Shown: positions 34,029 to 43,945 of the stretch, piece by piece | Layout of the letters: every line of letters begins with the position of its first letter | How positions within the stretch are numbered: position 1 is the first letter of the stretch | DNA from: FEN-1250 sp039918615 | GTDB lineage: Bacteria; Gemmatimonadota; Gemmatimonadetes; Gemmatimonadales; Gemmatimonadaceae | Length of the DNA stretch: 45,523 nucleotides | Assembly (NCBI GenBank): GCA_039918615.1 | Contig: JBDSHG010000107.1 | Coordinates: 1 to 45,523, forward strand | Direction of reading: 5' to 3' | Program-made: the position numbers and the translations under genes | Notes under the pieces: model-generated | The model's input: only the letters and a program-made list of their open reading frames with translations | Database searches by the model: none | Told to the model about the DNA's origin: nothing

Positions 34029-35220
34029 ATGATCGAGCTAACTCTTCTCGGGTTGCACGCCATTCGCGACCCGGACGGCCGCGAGCTCGGTTCGCTCCCC
34101 GCGCAGCCGAAGCGCTTCGCACTTCTTGCCTATCTGGTTCTCGCGGGCGGCGACGGCTTCCACCGCCGGGACAGTCTCGCCGCCATGTTCTGGCCCGAGC
34201 TCGACCAGTTCGCCGCGCGCCGCGCGCTCCGGAACACGCTGTATCACATCCGCGAGGATGCGAACGCGCCCGTTGCCGCGCTCGACCAGCTCCGCTCCCG
34301 CGTCATGACTGCGCTCGCGGCGCAGCTGCACGAATTGGGGCCGCGAAGCCTCGAGGGCGACGATGAGATCCCGCCCTTCGAGGTCTACCAGTCGTACGTC
34401 GAAGGGTGGGACTCGTACTGGCATGGCGACTACAATCGCGCGACCTCGCTCTTTCTCGACGCCTCGCGGCGCGATCCAGCGTTCATCGGCGCGGCGATCG
34501 CCGCTGCGACCGTCGCGTCGAACAACAATCAGTGCGCGATCGTCGACTCGATCGCGCGCGTGCTCACCGCGACGCCGCACCGCATCGAGCGCATTCAGCG
34601 GCTGTCGCTGCAGATCGGCGTCGCCCACGCTGCAGACGGAAACATCGAATCATCTTGGTCTCGCCCCATACACGAACGGTCGCCCTCAGTACTCCGCGAC
34701 TCCCGCGTGGGTGGCCGTCTGGATCTCGCGCGAGCTCGCGGTGCACGGCAACAGCACGACGTCGCGACAGGTCGCCGCAAGGGCGATGAACTGGTATCGC
34801 GGCCGCGCGGCCGACGAGCGCTCGAGCATCGAGGAGCGGATCGTCGCCGTGTGGGCGCTCGACCTCATGGGCTCCAACCGGCAGGCCGACCTGATCGCGA
34901 GATCGCGGCTGGCGGGGGACAGCACGAACGTCGACTACCGCGGAATGGTGGCGGGACTCGCGGCCGAGCGCGGCGACTCGGCAATGACGAACGCGGGCGA
35001 TGCGTGGCTGTCGTGCCAGCACGGAGATTCGGTGAGCTGGACGGCCAGCTACTATCGCGCTCGCGACGCCGCGCTCCTCGGGCACCGGGCCGACGCAATG
35101 GTGCGGCTGCGCGAGACGATCGACGCGGGCGCGTGGCCGCTGTATCTGCACGTCGATCCCGCCTTCGTACTTTTGCGCGGGGAGCCCGGCTACGCGGCGC
35201 TCATGGCCCCGCGCGACTGA
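34029..35220 (+). pseudogene. SARP/TPR-type transcriptional regulator, frameshifted and internally deleted
   Basis: The frame from ATG 34029 encodes a typical SARP N-terminal winged helix (IELTLLGLHAIRDPDGREL, FALLAYLVLAGGDG, RRDSLAAMFWPELD, ALRNTLYHIRE). After residue 76 it jumps to sequence like the C-terminal helical-repeat part (LDQLRSRVMTALAAQLHELG, SYVEGWDSYWHGDYNRA). The BTAD region that normally follows the winged helix is missing. Near 34640-34660 coding sense moves to the +1 frame (PYTNGRPQYSATPAWVAVWI ... YAALMAPRD, stop 35218-35220). The original frame stays open to 35228 but is then Arg-rich nonsense. Confidence 0.65.
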
Positions 35221-35230
35221 CGCTTTAGCC

Positions 35231-36745
35231 TCAGCGCTTGATCACCACGCGCTTGAAGAAGACCTCGTCACCGATCGCGAGCCCCGCAACCGTACCATCG
35301 TCGGCGAGCCTGAAGGACATCAGCTGACGTCCGCGATACGCGTCGCGCCACTGAGCCATGAAGGTGTCGTAGTGCCAGTGCTCGAGCTCCGCGATGTTGA
35401 GCGGGCCGAACGACACCACGAGCTTCTTCCCGTCGAGCTTCACGGTCGCGGTGCCGAAGAGGCTGTCGCTATACACCCCCGCGTAGCGCGCGAGCGGGAG
35501 CGACGGCTGCGTCCCCGTTACGTGCGCGGCGTCGATGTCGCGCTCACCCTGCTTCCTTTCCTCGCGCAGCGCCGAGTACATCGGGAGCATCTCGGCGCTC
35601 CAATCGTGCTTCGTCGCGGCGAGGTAACGGTCGAACAGAGTGTACATCAGCGCGTGGCGCAGCTCCGCGTGATCGCGGTTGGCGAACACCACGACACCGA
35701 GGTGGCGCGCGGGGATGAGGCCGACGATGGCGACCATGCCGTCGATGCTTCCGGTGTGGAAGGCGACGAACTCGCCTCGGTAGTCCTCGAGAAACCATCC
35801 CTCGCCGTACGCCTGGAAGCGCGGATGGGTGAGCTTCGCGGTGGGATAGAACTGCTTGTCGTCGACGAGGATGCGCGGCGTGAAGAGATCGGCATACCCT
35901 CGCGCGGAGAGCGCGCGCTTGCCGCCGAGGCGCGCGCTGTCCAGGAGGAAGCGCATCCAGATCGCCATGTCGGAGACGCTTGAATACATCGCGCCGGCGG
36001 GGCCAATGTTGTCGGTGGCGTAGCGCTTGATCGGTCGCACGGTGTCGTTCACGTAATCATGCGCGAACGCGATGTTCCGGTGTGACGACTCGTCCGGCGT
36101 TCCTGTGGTCGTCTCGCGCATGCCGAGCGGGGCGAGGATGCGCTCGTGGACGAGCTTTTCCCAGGTGGTGCCGGCGCGGTCGGCCGCGAGGTTGCCGGCG
36201 AGCGCGTAGGTGATGTTCTGATATTCGAAGTGCGAGCGGACCGGGGCGTTGAAGGGGACGTAGCTCAACCGCCGCATGATCTCGGTGAACGACGCCGTGT
36301 CGTCGTACCAGATGTAATCGGCCTCGGGGACGCCTGTGCGGTGCGACAGGAGATCGGCAATGGTGATCTGTCTCGTCGCGATCGGATCGGAGAGGCGGAA
36401 CGCCGGCATGTAGGTGATCACGGGCGCGTCGATGCGCAGCTTCCCTTCGTCCGCCATGAGCTCGACCAGGAACGACGTGAAGGCCTTGGTGGTGGAAGCG
36501 TTGGCGAAGAGCGTGTGCGTGTTCACGGAATCCTGCGTGCCGAGCTTGCGCACGCCGTAACCCTTGGCGAACACCACGGAGTCATCCTTGACGACGGCGA
36601 TGGCGAGCCCGGGAACGTTCCAGTCTTTCACGCCGCGCGCGACGTAGGCGTCGAAGTTGGCGAGGGGGGACTGGGCGAGGGCGGCGGGGGCAAGGAGAGC
36701 GAGGGCGGCGGCGCCGGCGAGCACGAAGTAGCGATGGGAGATCAT
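35231..36745 (-). CDS. Serine beta-lactamase-like hydrolase (class C/PBP fold)
   Basis: A 504-residue exported protein from ATG 36745 with a Sec signal (HRYFVLAGAAALALLAPAALA). The beta-lactamase-like domain has S-x-x-K in NASTTKAF (Ser84, Lys87), Y-x-N in YQN (175-177) and HTG (His330) in place of KTG, as in class C-like esterases and peptidases. The C-terminal part (about 395-504) is a beta-rich DUF3471-like domain (LPLARYAGVYSDSLFG). Family members include D-aminopeptidases and esterases, so antibiotic resistance should not be assumed. The longer in-frame start at 36856 is not supported. Confidence 0.88.
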   Translation of the reverse strand: MISHRYFVLAGAAALALLAPAALAQSPLANFDAYVARGVKDWNVPGLAIAVVKDDSVVFAKGYGVRKLGTQDSVNTHTLFANASTTKAFTSFLVELMADEGKLRIDAPVITYMPAFRLSDPIATRQITIADLLSHRTGVPEADYIWYDDTASFTEIMRRLSYVPFNAPVRSHFEYQNITYALAGNLAADRAGTTWEKLVHERILAPLGMRETTTGTPDESSHRNIAFAHDYVNDTVRPIKRYATDNIGPAGAMYSSVSDMAIWMRFLLDSARLGGKRALSARGYADLFTPRILVDDKQFYPTAKLTHPRFQAYGEGWFLEDYRGEFVAFHTGSIDGMVAIVGLIPARHLGVVVFANRDHAELRHALMYTLFDRYLAATKHDWSAEMLPMYSALREERKQGERDIDAAHVTGTQPSLPLARYAGVYSDSLFGTATVKLDGKKLVVSFGPLNIAELEHWHYDTFMAQWRDAYRGRQLMSFRLADDGTVAGLAIGDEVFFKRVVIKR

Positions 36746-36816
36746 CTCGCGAACATACGGCGGGGGTGCGTCGAACTCCAGATCGGGAACGCGCGGCGCG
36801 CATCCCCCGGATGTAC

Positions 36817-36847
36817 GAACGGGAGCGCCATCTCGGCGCTCCCGTTC
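36817..36847. terminator. Perfect 13-bp hairpin, probable terminator
   Basis: GAACGGGAGCGCC / GGCGCTCCCGTTC (36817-36829 and 36835-36847) with a 5-nt loop, 28 bp downstream of the minus-strand gene ending at 36876 and upstream of the hydrolase start. No T-run follows on the minus strand; a short T-rich stretch follows on the plus strand. Confidence 0.6.
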
Positions 36848-36875
36848 TTCCTGCATTCAGACCTGGGAAAGTTCG

Positions 36876-37412
36876 TCAGTCTCCTTCGAGCTCAAAGGCC
36901 ATCCCGTCGGATTCGCGGAAGATGTCGAGAACACTCTCGATCTTCGCGATCGCAGCCAGCGTCGGCTCGATGACGGGGTCCAGAGTGATCGAGATGGCGC
37001 GTCGTGCGCCCTCCGGCCAGTCCGGCATGGAAAGACCCGCGACGAGTCGCTGCAGCTTCGACCCGAAATGCGCAACGAGATGCTGCGCGGTGGCAGTGAG
37101 GACATCGAGCGGAATGTCCAGATCACGGGTGACGATCTCGCCGGTCGTGGTGTCGCGCCACGCCGCATCACCGACTGCTCCACGTCCGACCAGAAGGCCG
37201 AGGTGGCGGAAAGTGCCGGGGCCCACGCCGGTGCGGTGACTCTCCACCGCGGCTGCGAGCGCCAGTGCAAGGGAATCGGTTTTCGGTACGCCGTAGAGGG
37301 TCACGACATCGCGGTCGCAACGCTCCTGGGAGAACGCCGAGGGAACCGAGTCCACCCGCGCGAGCACAGGGGACAGATCGACACCTTCCTCTAGCATGAC
37401 GAGGAAGTCCAT
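36876..37412 (-). CDS. Protein of unknown function (178 aa)
   Basis: ATG 37412 is fixed by AGGAGGG upstream; an in-frame start at 37493 lacks support. The protein is soluble and has alternating strands and helices (MDFLVMLEEGVDLSPVLARV, VVTLYGVPKTDSLALALAAA, GTFRHLGLLV). No signal peptide, membrane helix or known motif is visible. It stands alone between terminator-like and promoter-like sequence, so it is probably monocistronic. Confidence 0.6.
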   Translation of the reverse strand: MDFLVMLEEGVDLSPVLARVDSVPSAFSQERCDRDVVTLYGVPKTDSLALALAAAVESHRTGVGPGTFRHLGLLVGRGAVGDAAWRDTTTGEIVTRDLDIPLDVLTATAQHLVAHFGSKLQRLVAGLSMPDWPEGARRAISITLDPVIEPTLAAIAKIESVLDIFRESDGMAFELEGD

Positions 37413-37635
37413 TTTCCCTCCTGTGAAAAAATGGTCGTGCGCCGGACGTTCGCAGACGTCCGCGAGCCATTGGCTCAACCTGGTGAGGAGCAAGAGCGAG
37501 GCCGAAGCTTTCTTTGCGCCTCACCCTCGTCGTACACCTCACCTCAATAGTAAGAGCGCACTCTGACGTTCGAAGCGGACAACACACACTGTTGCCTGCA
37601 AGTGACAGCGGTGTTGCATTCCGCGACAGAACGAG
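37413..37635. other. Intergenic region upstream of the 178-aa gene
   Basis: 223 bp without a supportable gene. TACTAT on the minus strand (near 37550) is a possible -10 for the 178-aa gene, with no clear -35. Confidence 0.35.
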
Positions 37636-38118
37636 TCAATCGCCCTGCGCGCGGCGCCGCGAATACCACAGCCCGGCCGCGAGCGCACCGGCCAAAACGA
37701 CGTAGATGAAGGTCGTTTCTCCGCTCGACAGCAGCTCCTCGAAGCCGGGACGCAGCGCGTTCGGCGCTACGAAACGGTCCAGCAGATACGCCAGAATGCC
37801 CACGCCGAACGGCGCGATGGCACGTCCGCGAGCGCTCAGCGGCGCGGCGATGTACGCGAGCAGAATTCCCCAGATGATCGTCGACAGGAAGTGGATGACG
37901 AGCGCGCCGCCGGTGATCGAGAGCTGAAAGCCGGTGGTCATGAACGCCCGGCTCCCTGCGTACATGTGGGCGACCGCATTCAGCGGCTGCAGAATGGCGC
38001 CGCGCGCGTGGCCAAAGCCGAGCAGCGCGCCCGCCGTCGCAGCACCCGCGATCACCCCGAGAGCGATCCCTTCCCGTAGCGGTTTGTCATTCACCCTTGA
38101 AAGAAAGGCTGCTCGCAT
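37636..38118 (-). CDS. Integral membrane protein of unknown function (160 aa)
   Basis: A small inner-membrane protein with four hydrophobic segments: about residues 17-37 (GIALGVIAGAATAGALLGFG), 68-92 (SITGGALVIHFLSTIIWGIL), 100-117 and 133-152. The loops are basic near the N- and C-termini (RRRAQGD end), consistent with both in the cytoplasm. It resembles DUF1440-type small membrane proteins only in general form. Divergent from the response regulator gene. Confidence 0.6.
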   Translation of the reverse strand: MRAAFLSRVNDKPLREGIALGVIAGAATAGALLGFGHARGAILQPLNAVAHMYAGSRAFMTTGFQLSITGGALVIHFLSTIIWGILLAYIAAPLSARGRAIAPFGVGILAYLLDRFVAPNALRPGFEELLSSGETTFIYVVLAGALAAGLWYSRRRAQGD

Positions 38119-38178
38119 CTATCGATCAAGAGCGGTTAACTTCGACCCGGAACCGTACTTACCATAACAGTGGGGCAT

Positions 38179-38871
38179 ATGTCCGACGGTCCGATCGCTG
38201 ATTCCGTACTCGTCGTCGAAGATGATCCGGATCTCCTCGCGGTACTGCCCCGAATTCTGACGGGCGCTGGCTACGCCGTGCGCACCGCCTCGGACGGCGA
38301 GGATGGACTCAACAAGGTGCTCGACGACGCCCCTGCGCTCGCCATTCTCGACGTCGGGCTTCCGAAGCTGAGCGGCTACGAGCTCGCCCGCGAGCTGCGG
38401 TCGCGCGGCTACCAGTTCCCCGTGCTCATGCTCACCGCGCGCGTGACGGTGGACGACAAGGTGAGTGGTCTCGATGCCGGCGCCGACGACTATCTGGCGA
38501 AGCCCTTCGAATACGCGGAGCTGCTCGCGCGGGTGAAGGCGCTGCTCCGGCGCTCCACGATCACCGCGGGAAGCTCGACGATGCGCGTCCGCGATCTCTC
38601 CGTGGATCCCGCGACGAGGAAGGTCGAGCGCGCCGGAAAAGTGATCGACCTCACGCAGAAGGAGTACGCGCTCCTCGAGTATCTCATCCGCAACGCCGGC
38701 CGCATCGTCTCGCGCCAGATGATCAGCGAGCACGTGTGGAAGCACGATGTCGATCCGCTCACGAACGTGGTCGACGTCTACATCAACTATCTCCGCAAGA
38801 AGCTGGACGAGGACAAGCACAATCCCCTCATCCAGACTGTTCGCGGACGCGGCTACGTCATCAAGGAGTAG
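38179..38871 (+). CDS. OmpR-family response regulator (orphan)
   Basis: A 230-residue two-domain regulator from ATG 38179 (a GTG three codons upstream is also open). Receiver domain residues 8-125 with acidic pair VVEDD, phospho-acceptor Asp58 in AILDVGLP and the KPFEYAELLARV motif. Winged-helix domain 135-228 with LTQKEYALLEYLIRNAG and the recognition-helix region NVVDVYINYLRKKLDE. No histidine kinase gene lies beside it. It converges on the ABC transporter gene with 3 bp between them. Confidence 0.93.
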   Translation: MSDGPIADSVLVVEDDPDLLAVLPRILTGAGYAVRTASDGEDGLNKVLDDAPALAILDVGLPKLSGYELARELRSRGYQFPVLMLTARVTVDDKVSGLDAGADDYLAKPFEYAELLARVKALLRRSTITAGSSTMRVRDLSVDPATRKVERAGKVIDLTQKEYALLEYLIRNAGRIVSRQMISEHVWKHDVDPLTNVVDVYINYLRKKLDEDKHNPLIQTVRGRGYVIKE

Positions 38872-38874
38872 CTG

Positions 38875-40761
38875 CTAGCGATACCCCGCCGCCTGCAGCG
38901 TAAACAGCTCCGAGTACAATCCGCCCCGCATCACCAGATCGTCGTGGGTGCCCTCCTCCACGATCCCGCCGTTCTTCAGCACGATGATCCGGTCCGCCAT
39001 CCGCACCGTCGAGAAACGGTGCGAGATGAGCACCGCCATCCTGCCGGCCACGAGCTCCGAGAATCTGAGGAACACTTCGTACTCCGCGCGCGCATCCAGC
39101 GCCGCCGTGGGCTCATCCAGGATCAGGAGCTGCGCCTCGCGCAGATACGCACGCGCGAGCGCGATCTTCTGCCATTCGCCACCCGATAGCGCGACCCCGC
39201 CCTCGAAGCGCCGCCCGAGCATCTGCTGATACCCCTCTACGAAGCGCGGCAGCAGCGACGCGGCGAGCGACTGCTCCGCCGCGTCGACCAGCTCCGCCGG
39301 CACTGCGGGCTCGACGCCGTCGCCCTCGACATGATCGAGATACCCGCGCACGCGATCGATCTCGCCGACGCCGATGTTCTCGTCGAAGCGCATGTCGAAG
39401 CGCACGAAGTCCTGGAAGATCACCCCCACCGCGCGCCGCAGCTCGCCGAGATCGTACTCGCGGATATCGACGCCCTCGAGCAGAATCCGCCCCTCCGTCG
39501 CATCGTACAGTCGCGGGAGCAACTTCGTCAGCGTCGTCTTCCCCGCTCCGTTCTCACCCACCAACGCAATCCGCTCCCCCGGGCGCAGCGCGAAGCTGAT
39601 GTGGCGCACCGCCCACCGCTCGCTCTCCGGATAGCGAAAGCCGACATCCTCGAAGACGAACCCCTCCGTGATCACCGCGGGCACGTGGCGGCTCCCGCTC
39701 GCCGTGGTGATCCTCGGCTTCATCTCGTAGAAATCGAAGAGATCCTTCAGATACAGACTCTGCTCCGAGATGTCGCTCGCGTTCGACAGCAGCCGCTGCA
39801 CGATGTCCCGGCTCCGCCCGAACGACGCCGCGAGAAACGTCAGTGATCCGATGCTGATCGTCCCGCCGATCGTGCGCGCGAGGATCACGACGTACGCAGC
39901 GTAGTAGCCGAGCGTGCCGAAGATCGACAGCGCGCTGCTCAGGATCCCCTTCCTGATCGAAAGCCGCTTGTTGTCCTCGTAGAAGCGGTTCGCGAGCACA
40001 CGATACCGGTCCACGATCCACCCCGCGATCCCGAACATCTGCACTTCCTTCGCGGTCACATCGCTCGCGCCGATATAGCGCAGATAGTCGAGCTGCCGCC
40101 GCTCGGGGGTGTATCGGTAGAGCAGCGAATACTCGAGCCCCGCGAAGTGAGTCTCGCCGAGGAAGCTCGGCAGCACCGCGACGGCGAGGAGGAGCAGCAG
40201 CCACGGGCTGTACACGGCGAGTGCGGTGCCCAGCGTCAGCAGCGTCAGCGTGTCCTGCCCCATCGTCAGCAGCTCCGAGAGCAGTCCGATGCGGCCGCCC
40301 GTCTGTCTGCGCGCGCGCTCGAGCTGATCGTAGAACGCCGGATCCTCGAATTGCGCGAGATCCAGCGTCGCTGCGTGCTCCATGAGCCGGATGCTCGTAT
40401 GGATCGAGAAGAGATCGCCGAGCAGACTCTCGACGAGTGACGATGCACGCCCGAGGAGATCGCCGCCGAAGACGATCCCGATCTCGGCCGCCACGAGATG
40501 CCAGAGCGGCGTGGCCGAGCCATGAGTGTCGCGCAGCGCGACGACACGGTCGATGATGAGCTTGCCGATCCACAGGGCGGCGACGGGCACCACCGATCGT
40601 ACTACCCGCAGCACCGTCATGATCAGGGTGTACGGCGGATGGGTGTTCCATACGAGCTTGATGAGCTTCGGCACGTAGCGAAGCGCGCGGATGCGGTCGC
40701 CCCAGGTGGGATCGGGAACGGGTACGACGGGGGGACGTCCGCGGCGCGCAGCAGGCATCAA
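38875..40761 (-). CDS. ABC exporter, fused permease and ATPase
   Basis: A 628-residue half-transporter. An N-terminal transmembrane domain of about six helices (residues 45-345) is followed by the ATPase: Walker A GENGAGKT (about 402), signature LSGGEWQ (525) and Walker B LLILDEPTAALD, with the switch His in VLISHRFS. The QDF variant of the Q-loop is present (VIFQDFVRFD). The closest form is the MsbA/lipid-and-peptide exporter type. The start at 40761 lies near the divergent DUF1800 gene. Substrate unknown. Confidence 0.92.
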   Translation of the reverse strand: MMPAARRGRPPVVPVPDPTWGDRIRALRYVPKLIKLVWNTHPPYTLIMTVLRVVRSVVPVAALWIGKLIIDRVVALRDTHGSATPLWHLVAAEIGIVFGGDLLGRASSLVESLLGDLFSIHTSIRLMEHAATLDLAQFEDPAFYDQLERARRQTGGRIGLLSELLTMGQDTLTLLTLGTALAVYSPWLLLLLAVAVLPSFLGETHFAGLEYSLLYRYTPERRQLDYLRYIGASDVTAKEVQMFGIAGWIVDRYRVLANRFYEDNKRLSIRKGILSSALSIFGTLGYYAAYVVILARTIGGTISIGSLTFLAASFGRSRDIVQRLLSNASDISEQSLYLKDLFDFYEMKPRITTASGSRHVPAVITEGFVFEDVGFRYPESERWAVRHISFALRPGERIALVGENGAGKTTLTKLLPRLYDATEGRILLEGVDIREYDLGELRRAVGVIFQDFVRFDMRFDENIGVGEIDRVRGYLDHVEGDGVEPAVPAELVDAAEQSLAASLLPRFVEGYQQMLGRRFEGGVALSGGEWQKIALARAYLREAQLLILDEPTAALDARAEYEVFLRFSELVAGRMAVLISHRFSTVRMADRIIVLKNGGIVEEGTHDDLVMRGGLYSELFTLQAAGYR

Positions 40762-40847
40762 GGAAAACTACCGTGGGGCGATGGAAGTTCCGTGTTAACG
40801 AGAGGCGGCAGCGGGAGTCTACCGTGTACTCGCTGGAGAGATCACAC

Positions 40848-42578
40848 ATGCGCCATACGGCTCGCCATGCGGCCCTCGCACTCGTGCTCGGGGCCTGTGC
40901 CACATCGCACGCAGGCACCGGTCGCGTCCCGGCCCCGGCGGCCGGCGGCGACGTCGCCCTGCGCGACGATCATCGCGAGCAGACCGCGGACCAGCAGGTG
41001 CGGCAGTCGCTCAACCGCGTCGCATTCGGTGCGCGCCCCGGCGATGCAGAGCGCGTACGCACGATGGGCGTCGACAAATGGATCGAGAGGCAGCTCTCGC
41101 CGCAGAAGATCGATGACAAGCCGACGGAGCAGTTCGTCGCGCGCTTCCCCGTGCTGAGCATGAGCACCGCCGACCTCTTCGCCAGCTATCCTCGGCCGGC
41201 GCAGCTCATCCGCGAGAAGAAGAAGGAGATGGCGCAAAACGGCGAGATGGTCATGCGCGACAGCGCTGGTGGCAAGTTCTCGGGACTCGACTTCACGGCT
41301 GCAGATTCCGCGCGCTACAAGGACGCAGGACGGCAGTCGCGTCGGATCCTCGTCGCGCTCCAGACCACGAAGGTCGCGCGTGCGGTCATCAGCGATCGTC
41401 AGCTCGAAGAGGTGATGGTCGATTTCTGGGAGAACCACTTCACCGTGTTCTCCGGGAAGGGCCCCGAACGCTACTACCTCACGGCCTACGATCGCGAAAG
41501 CATCCGCCCCAACGCGCTCGGCAAGTTCCGCAACCTGCTCGGCGCCGTCGCGAAGAGTCCGGCCATGCTCTACTACCTCGACAACGCCGAGAGCACGGTC
41601 GAGGCGGATCGTCCCGCGCTAACGTTGCGTCCGAATCGCGGGGTGATGGGCACCACGAAGAAGCCGCGACCGCACGGGCTCAACGAGAACTACGGGCGCG
41701 AGCTCATGGAGCTCCACACGCTCGGCGTCGACGGCGGTTACACGCAGGCCGACGTGATCGCCGCGGCGCGCGCGTTCACCGGATGGTCGGTGGAGAAGCC
41801 CAGAGAGAGCGGCGCATTCATTTTTCGCCCCGCGCAGCACGATGCGGGCGAGAAGCTCTTCCTCGGCCACCGGCTCGCGGCGAACCGCGGCATCGAGGAT
41901 GGCGAGCAGGTGCTCGACATCGTGTCGACGCAGCCGGCCACCGCGCACTTCATTGCGACGAAGCTCGTGCGTCGTTTCGTGAGCGACTCCGTGCCCCCGG
42001 CGTTGGTCGATCGCGTCGCCGCGACGTTCACGCGCAGCGATGGCGACATCCGCGAGTGTCTGCGCATGATCTTCACCTCCCCCGAATTCTTCTCGCGCGC
42101 CGCGTACAAGTCGAAGGTGAAGACGCCGTTCGAGCTCGTGGTGAGCGCGCTGCGCGTGGTCGGCGCGCGCCCGGACAGCACGCAGCGCACGGCGCAGATG
42201 ATCGCGAAGCTCGGCGAGCCGCTCTACGGACATCTCGCGCCGAACGGCTACTCCGAGCGCGGCGATGACTGGATCAACACCGGCGCCATTCTCGCGCGCA
42301 TCAACTTCGGTCTCGTGGTCGCGGCGGGGCGGGTTCCTGGCGCATCGCTGGCCGAATGGGCGGATGCGAAGGAGCTCGAAGCGCTCCCTCGCGCGACGCA
42401 GGTCGACGGCGTCATCCGCGCGATCCTTGGTGGTGAGGCCTCGCCGGACACGCGCAAGGTTCTCGAGAGCGGAGTGAACCCGATGGCGGGGGACAGCGCA
42501 TCGGCTGCGGCGACGCTCGGCGGATTCGAAAACATCGTCGGGCTCGCGCTCGGCGCCCCCGAATTTCAGCGAAGGTAG
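40848..42578 (+). CDS. DUF1800 lipoprotein
   Basis: A 576-residue protein from ATG 40848, preceded by GGAGAG. The signal MRHTARHAALALVLGAC has a lipobox Cys. The DUF1800 domain follows, with LNRVAFGARPGDAERVR, VDFWENHFTVFSGKG, LNENYGRELMELHTLGVDGGY, AFTGWSVEK and the late SPEFF. DUF1800 proteins are widely paired with DUF1501 proteins; their role in the envelope or secreted material is unknown. The next gene starts 3 bp after the stop. Confidence 0.9.
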   Translation: MRHTARHAALALVLGACATSHAGTGRVPAPAAGGDVALRDDHREQTADQQVRQSLNRVAFGARPGDAERVRTMGVDKWIERQLSPQKIDDKPTEQFVARFPVLSMSTADLFASYPRPAQLIREKKKEMAQNGEMVMRDSAGGKFSGLDFTAADSARYKDAGRQSRRILVALQTTKVARAVISDRQLEEVMVDFWENHFTVFSGKGPERYYLTAYDRESIRPNALGKFRNLLGAVAKSPAMLYYLDNAESTVEADRPALTLRPNRGVMGTTKKPRPHGLNENYGRELMELHTLGVDGGYTQADVIAAARAFTGWSVEKPRESGAFIFRPAQHDAGEKLFLGHRLAANRGIEDGEQVLDIVSTQPATAHFIATKLVRRFVSDSVPPALVDRVAATFTRSDGDIRECLRMIFTSPEFFSRAAYKSKVKTPFELVVSALRVVGARPDSTQRTAQMIAKLGEPLYGHLAPNGYSERGDDWINTGAILARINFGLVVAAGRVPGASLAEWADAKELEALPRATQVDGVIRAILGGEASPDTRKVLESGVNPMAGDSASAAATLGGFENIVGLALGAPEFQRR

Positions 42579-42581
42579 ATC

Positions 42582-43826
42582 ATGCAGCGACGTGTCTTTC
42601 TCAAGTCGGGCGCGCTGTCGCTCGTGACGATGGGGCTGAGCCCATCATTCCTCAAGCGCATGGTGTACGCGCAGGGGCTGCCCGCGCCGCAGAGGGGGAA
42701 GGTGCTCATCTGCCTCTTCCAGCGCGGAGCGGCGGATGCGCTCAACATCGTGGTACCCCACGGCGACGCGCACTACTACGCGCTGCGCCCCAGCATCGCG
42801 ATCGCGCGCCCGGGCGCGCCGGGCGGCGCGATCGATCTCGACGGCTTCTTCGGGCTGCACCCCGCGATGTCACCGCTCAAGCCGCTGTGGGATCGCGGGG
42901 TGCTCGCGCCCGTGCACGCCGTTGGGAGTCCGAGCAGCACGCGCTCGCACTTCGATGCGCAGGACTACATGGAGTCGGGCACCCCGGATGTGAAGGGAAC
43001 GCCGGACGGATGGCTCAACCGCTTTCTCGCGACGAAGGGCACGTGCGACGAGTGCAAGGTGCCGGCGTCGCCCTTCCGCGCGGTGGCCTTCGCGCAGCAG
43101 ACGCCGCGCATCATGGAAGGCCCTGCACCGACGATCGCGATGTCGAGTCTCGACGACTTCACCATCCGCGCGACGGGCTCCGACGTGCAGCGCCTCGAGG
43201 CGCTCTACCGCACCGGCTCAGTGGATCTCATCCACGGTGCCGGTACGGAGACCTTCGATGCGGTGAGAATGTTGAAGGCTGCGAACCCGCAACGGTACGC
43301 GGCCGAGCATGATGCGCAGTATCCGAAGTCTCCGTTTGGGCAGAGCCTGCGGCAGATCGCGCAGCTCGTGAAGGCCGACGTCGGCCTCGAGATCGCGTTC
43401 GCGGATGTGGGAGGGTGGGATACGCATGTGAACCAGGGCGGCGCAACCGGTCAGCTCGCAAATCGGCTCGGCGACTTCGCGCAGACGATCGCTGCGCTCG
43501 TCACCGACCTCGGCGACCGGATGGACGACGTCGTCATCATGACGATGTCGGAGTTTGGGCGGATGGCGAAGCAGAACGGCAACGGTGGAACCGATCACGG
43601 ACATGCGGGCGCGCTGTTCGTGATCGGCGGGCACGTGCAGGGACACAAGGTGCACGGAGAGTGGCCGGGGCTCGCGCCGGAGCAGCTGAACGAGGGGCGC
43701 GATCTCGCCCTCACGACGGACTTCCGCGCGGTGTTCTCGGAGGTGGCGCGCAAGCATCTCGGTGCGTCGCGTGCGGATGCGCTGTTCCCCGGATTTACGG
43801 GCGCTGTCGCAAGCGGAGTGATGTAA
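42582..43826 (+). CDS. DUF1501 protein, predicted Tat substrate
   Basis: A 414-residue protein that begins with a twin-arginine signal (RRVFLKSGALSLVTMGL), implying export in folded form. The DUF1501 domain shows LICLFQRGAADALNIVVPHG, GSPSSTRSHFDAQDYMESG and the late motif MTMSEFGRMAKQNGNGGTDH, which resemble alkaline-phosphatase/sulfatase-fold proteins. It forms an operon with DUF1800. The AAGGTAG ribosome site overlaps the upstream stop. Confidence 0.92.
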   Translation: MQRRVFLKSGALSLVTMGLSPSFLKRMVYAQGLPAPQRGKVLICLFQRGAADALNIVVPHGDAHYYALRPSIAIARPGAPGGAIDLDGFFGLHPAMSPLKPLWDRGVLAPVHAVGSPSSTRSHFDAQDYMESGTPDVKGTPDGWLNRFLATKGTCDECKVPASPFRAVAFAQQTPRIMEGPAPTIAMSSLDDFTIRATGSDVQRLEALYRTGSVDLIHGAGTETFDAVRMLKAANPQRYAAEHDAQYPKSPFGQSLRQIAQLVKADVGLEIAFADVGGWDTHVNQGGATGQLANRLGDFAQTIAALVTDLGDRMDDVVIMTMSEFGRMAKQNGNGGTDHGHAGALFVIGGHVQGHKVHGEWPGLAPEQLNEGRDLALTTDFRAVFSEVARKHLGASRADALFPGFTGAVASGVM

Positions 43827-43945
43827 ATTTTCGTGCATGGTGCGGAGGTATCGGCGTTGCCCCGTCGATCGTCTCCGGCATACCTGCACTTGCGAGCCGG
43901 GATGATTATTCTTCCGGCCCACCTCGCCCCGTTTCAAGGACATCA

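Noticed and set aside
35231..36745. Antibiotic-resistance beta-lactamase
   Set aside because: Class C-like fold with HTG and a DUF3471-like tail is common in peptidases and esterases; no evidence of beta-lactam hydrolysis.
43415..43945. Upstream extension of the deacetylase frame
   Set aside because: It lies inside the DUF1501 gene in another frame; the lipoprotein signal begins at 43946.
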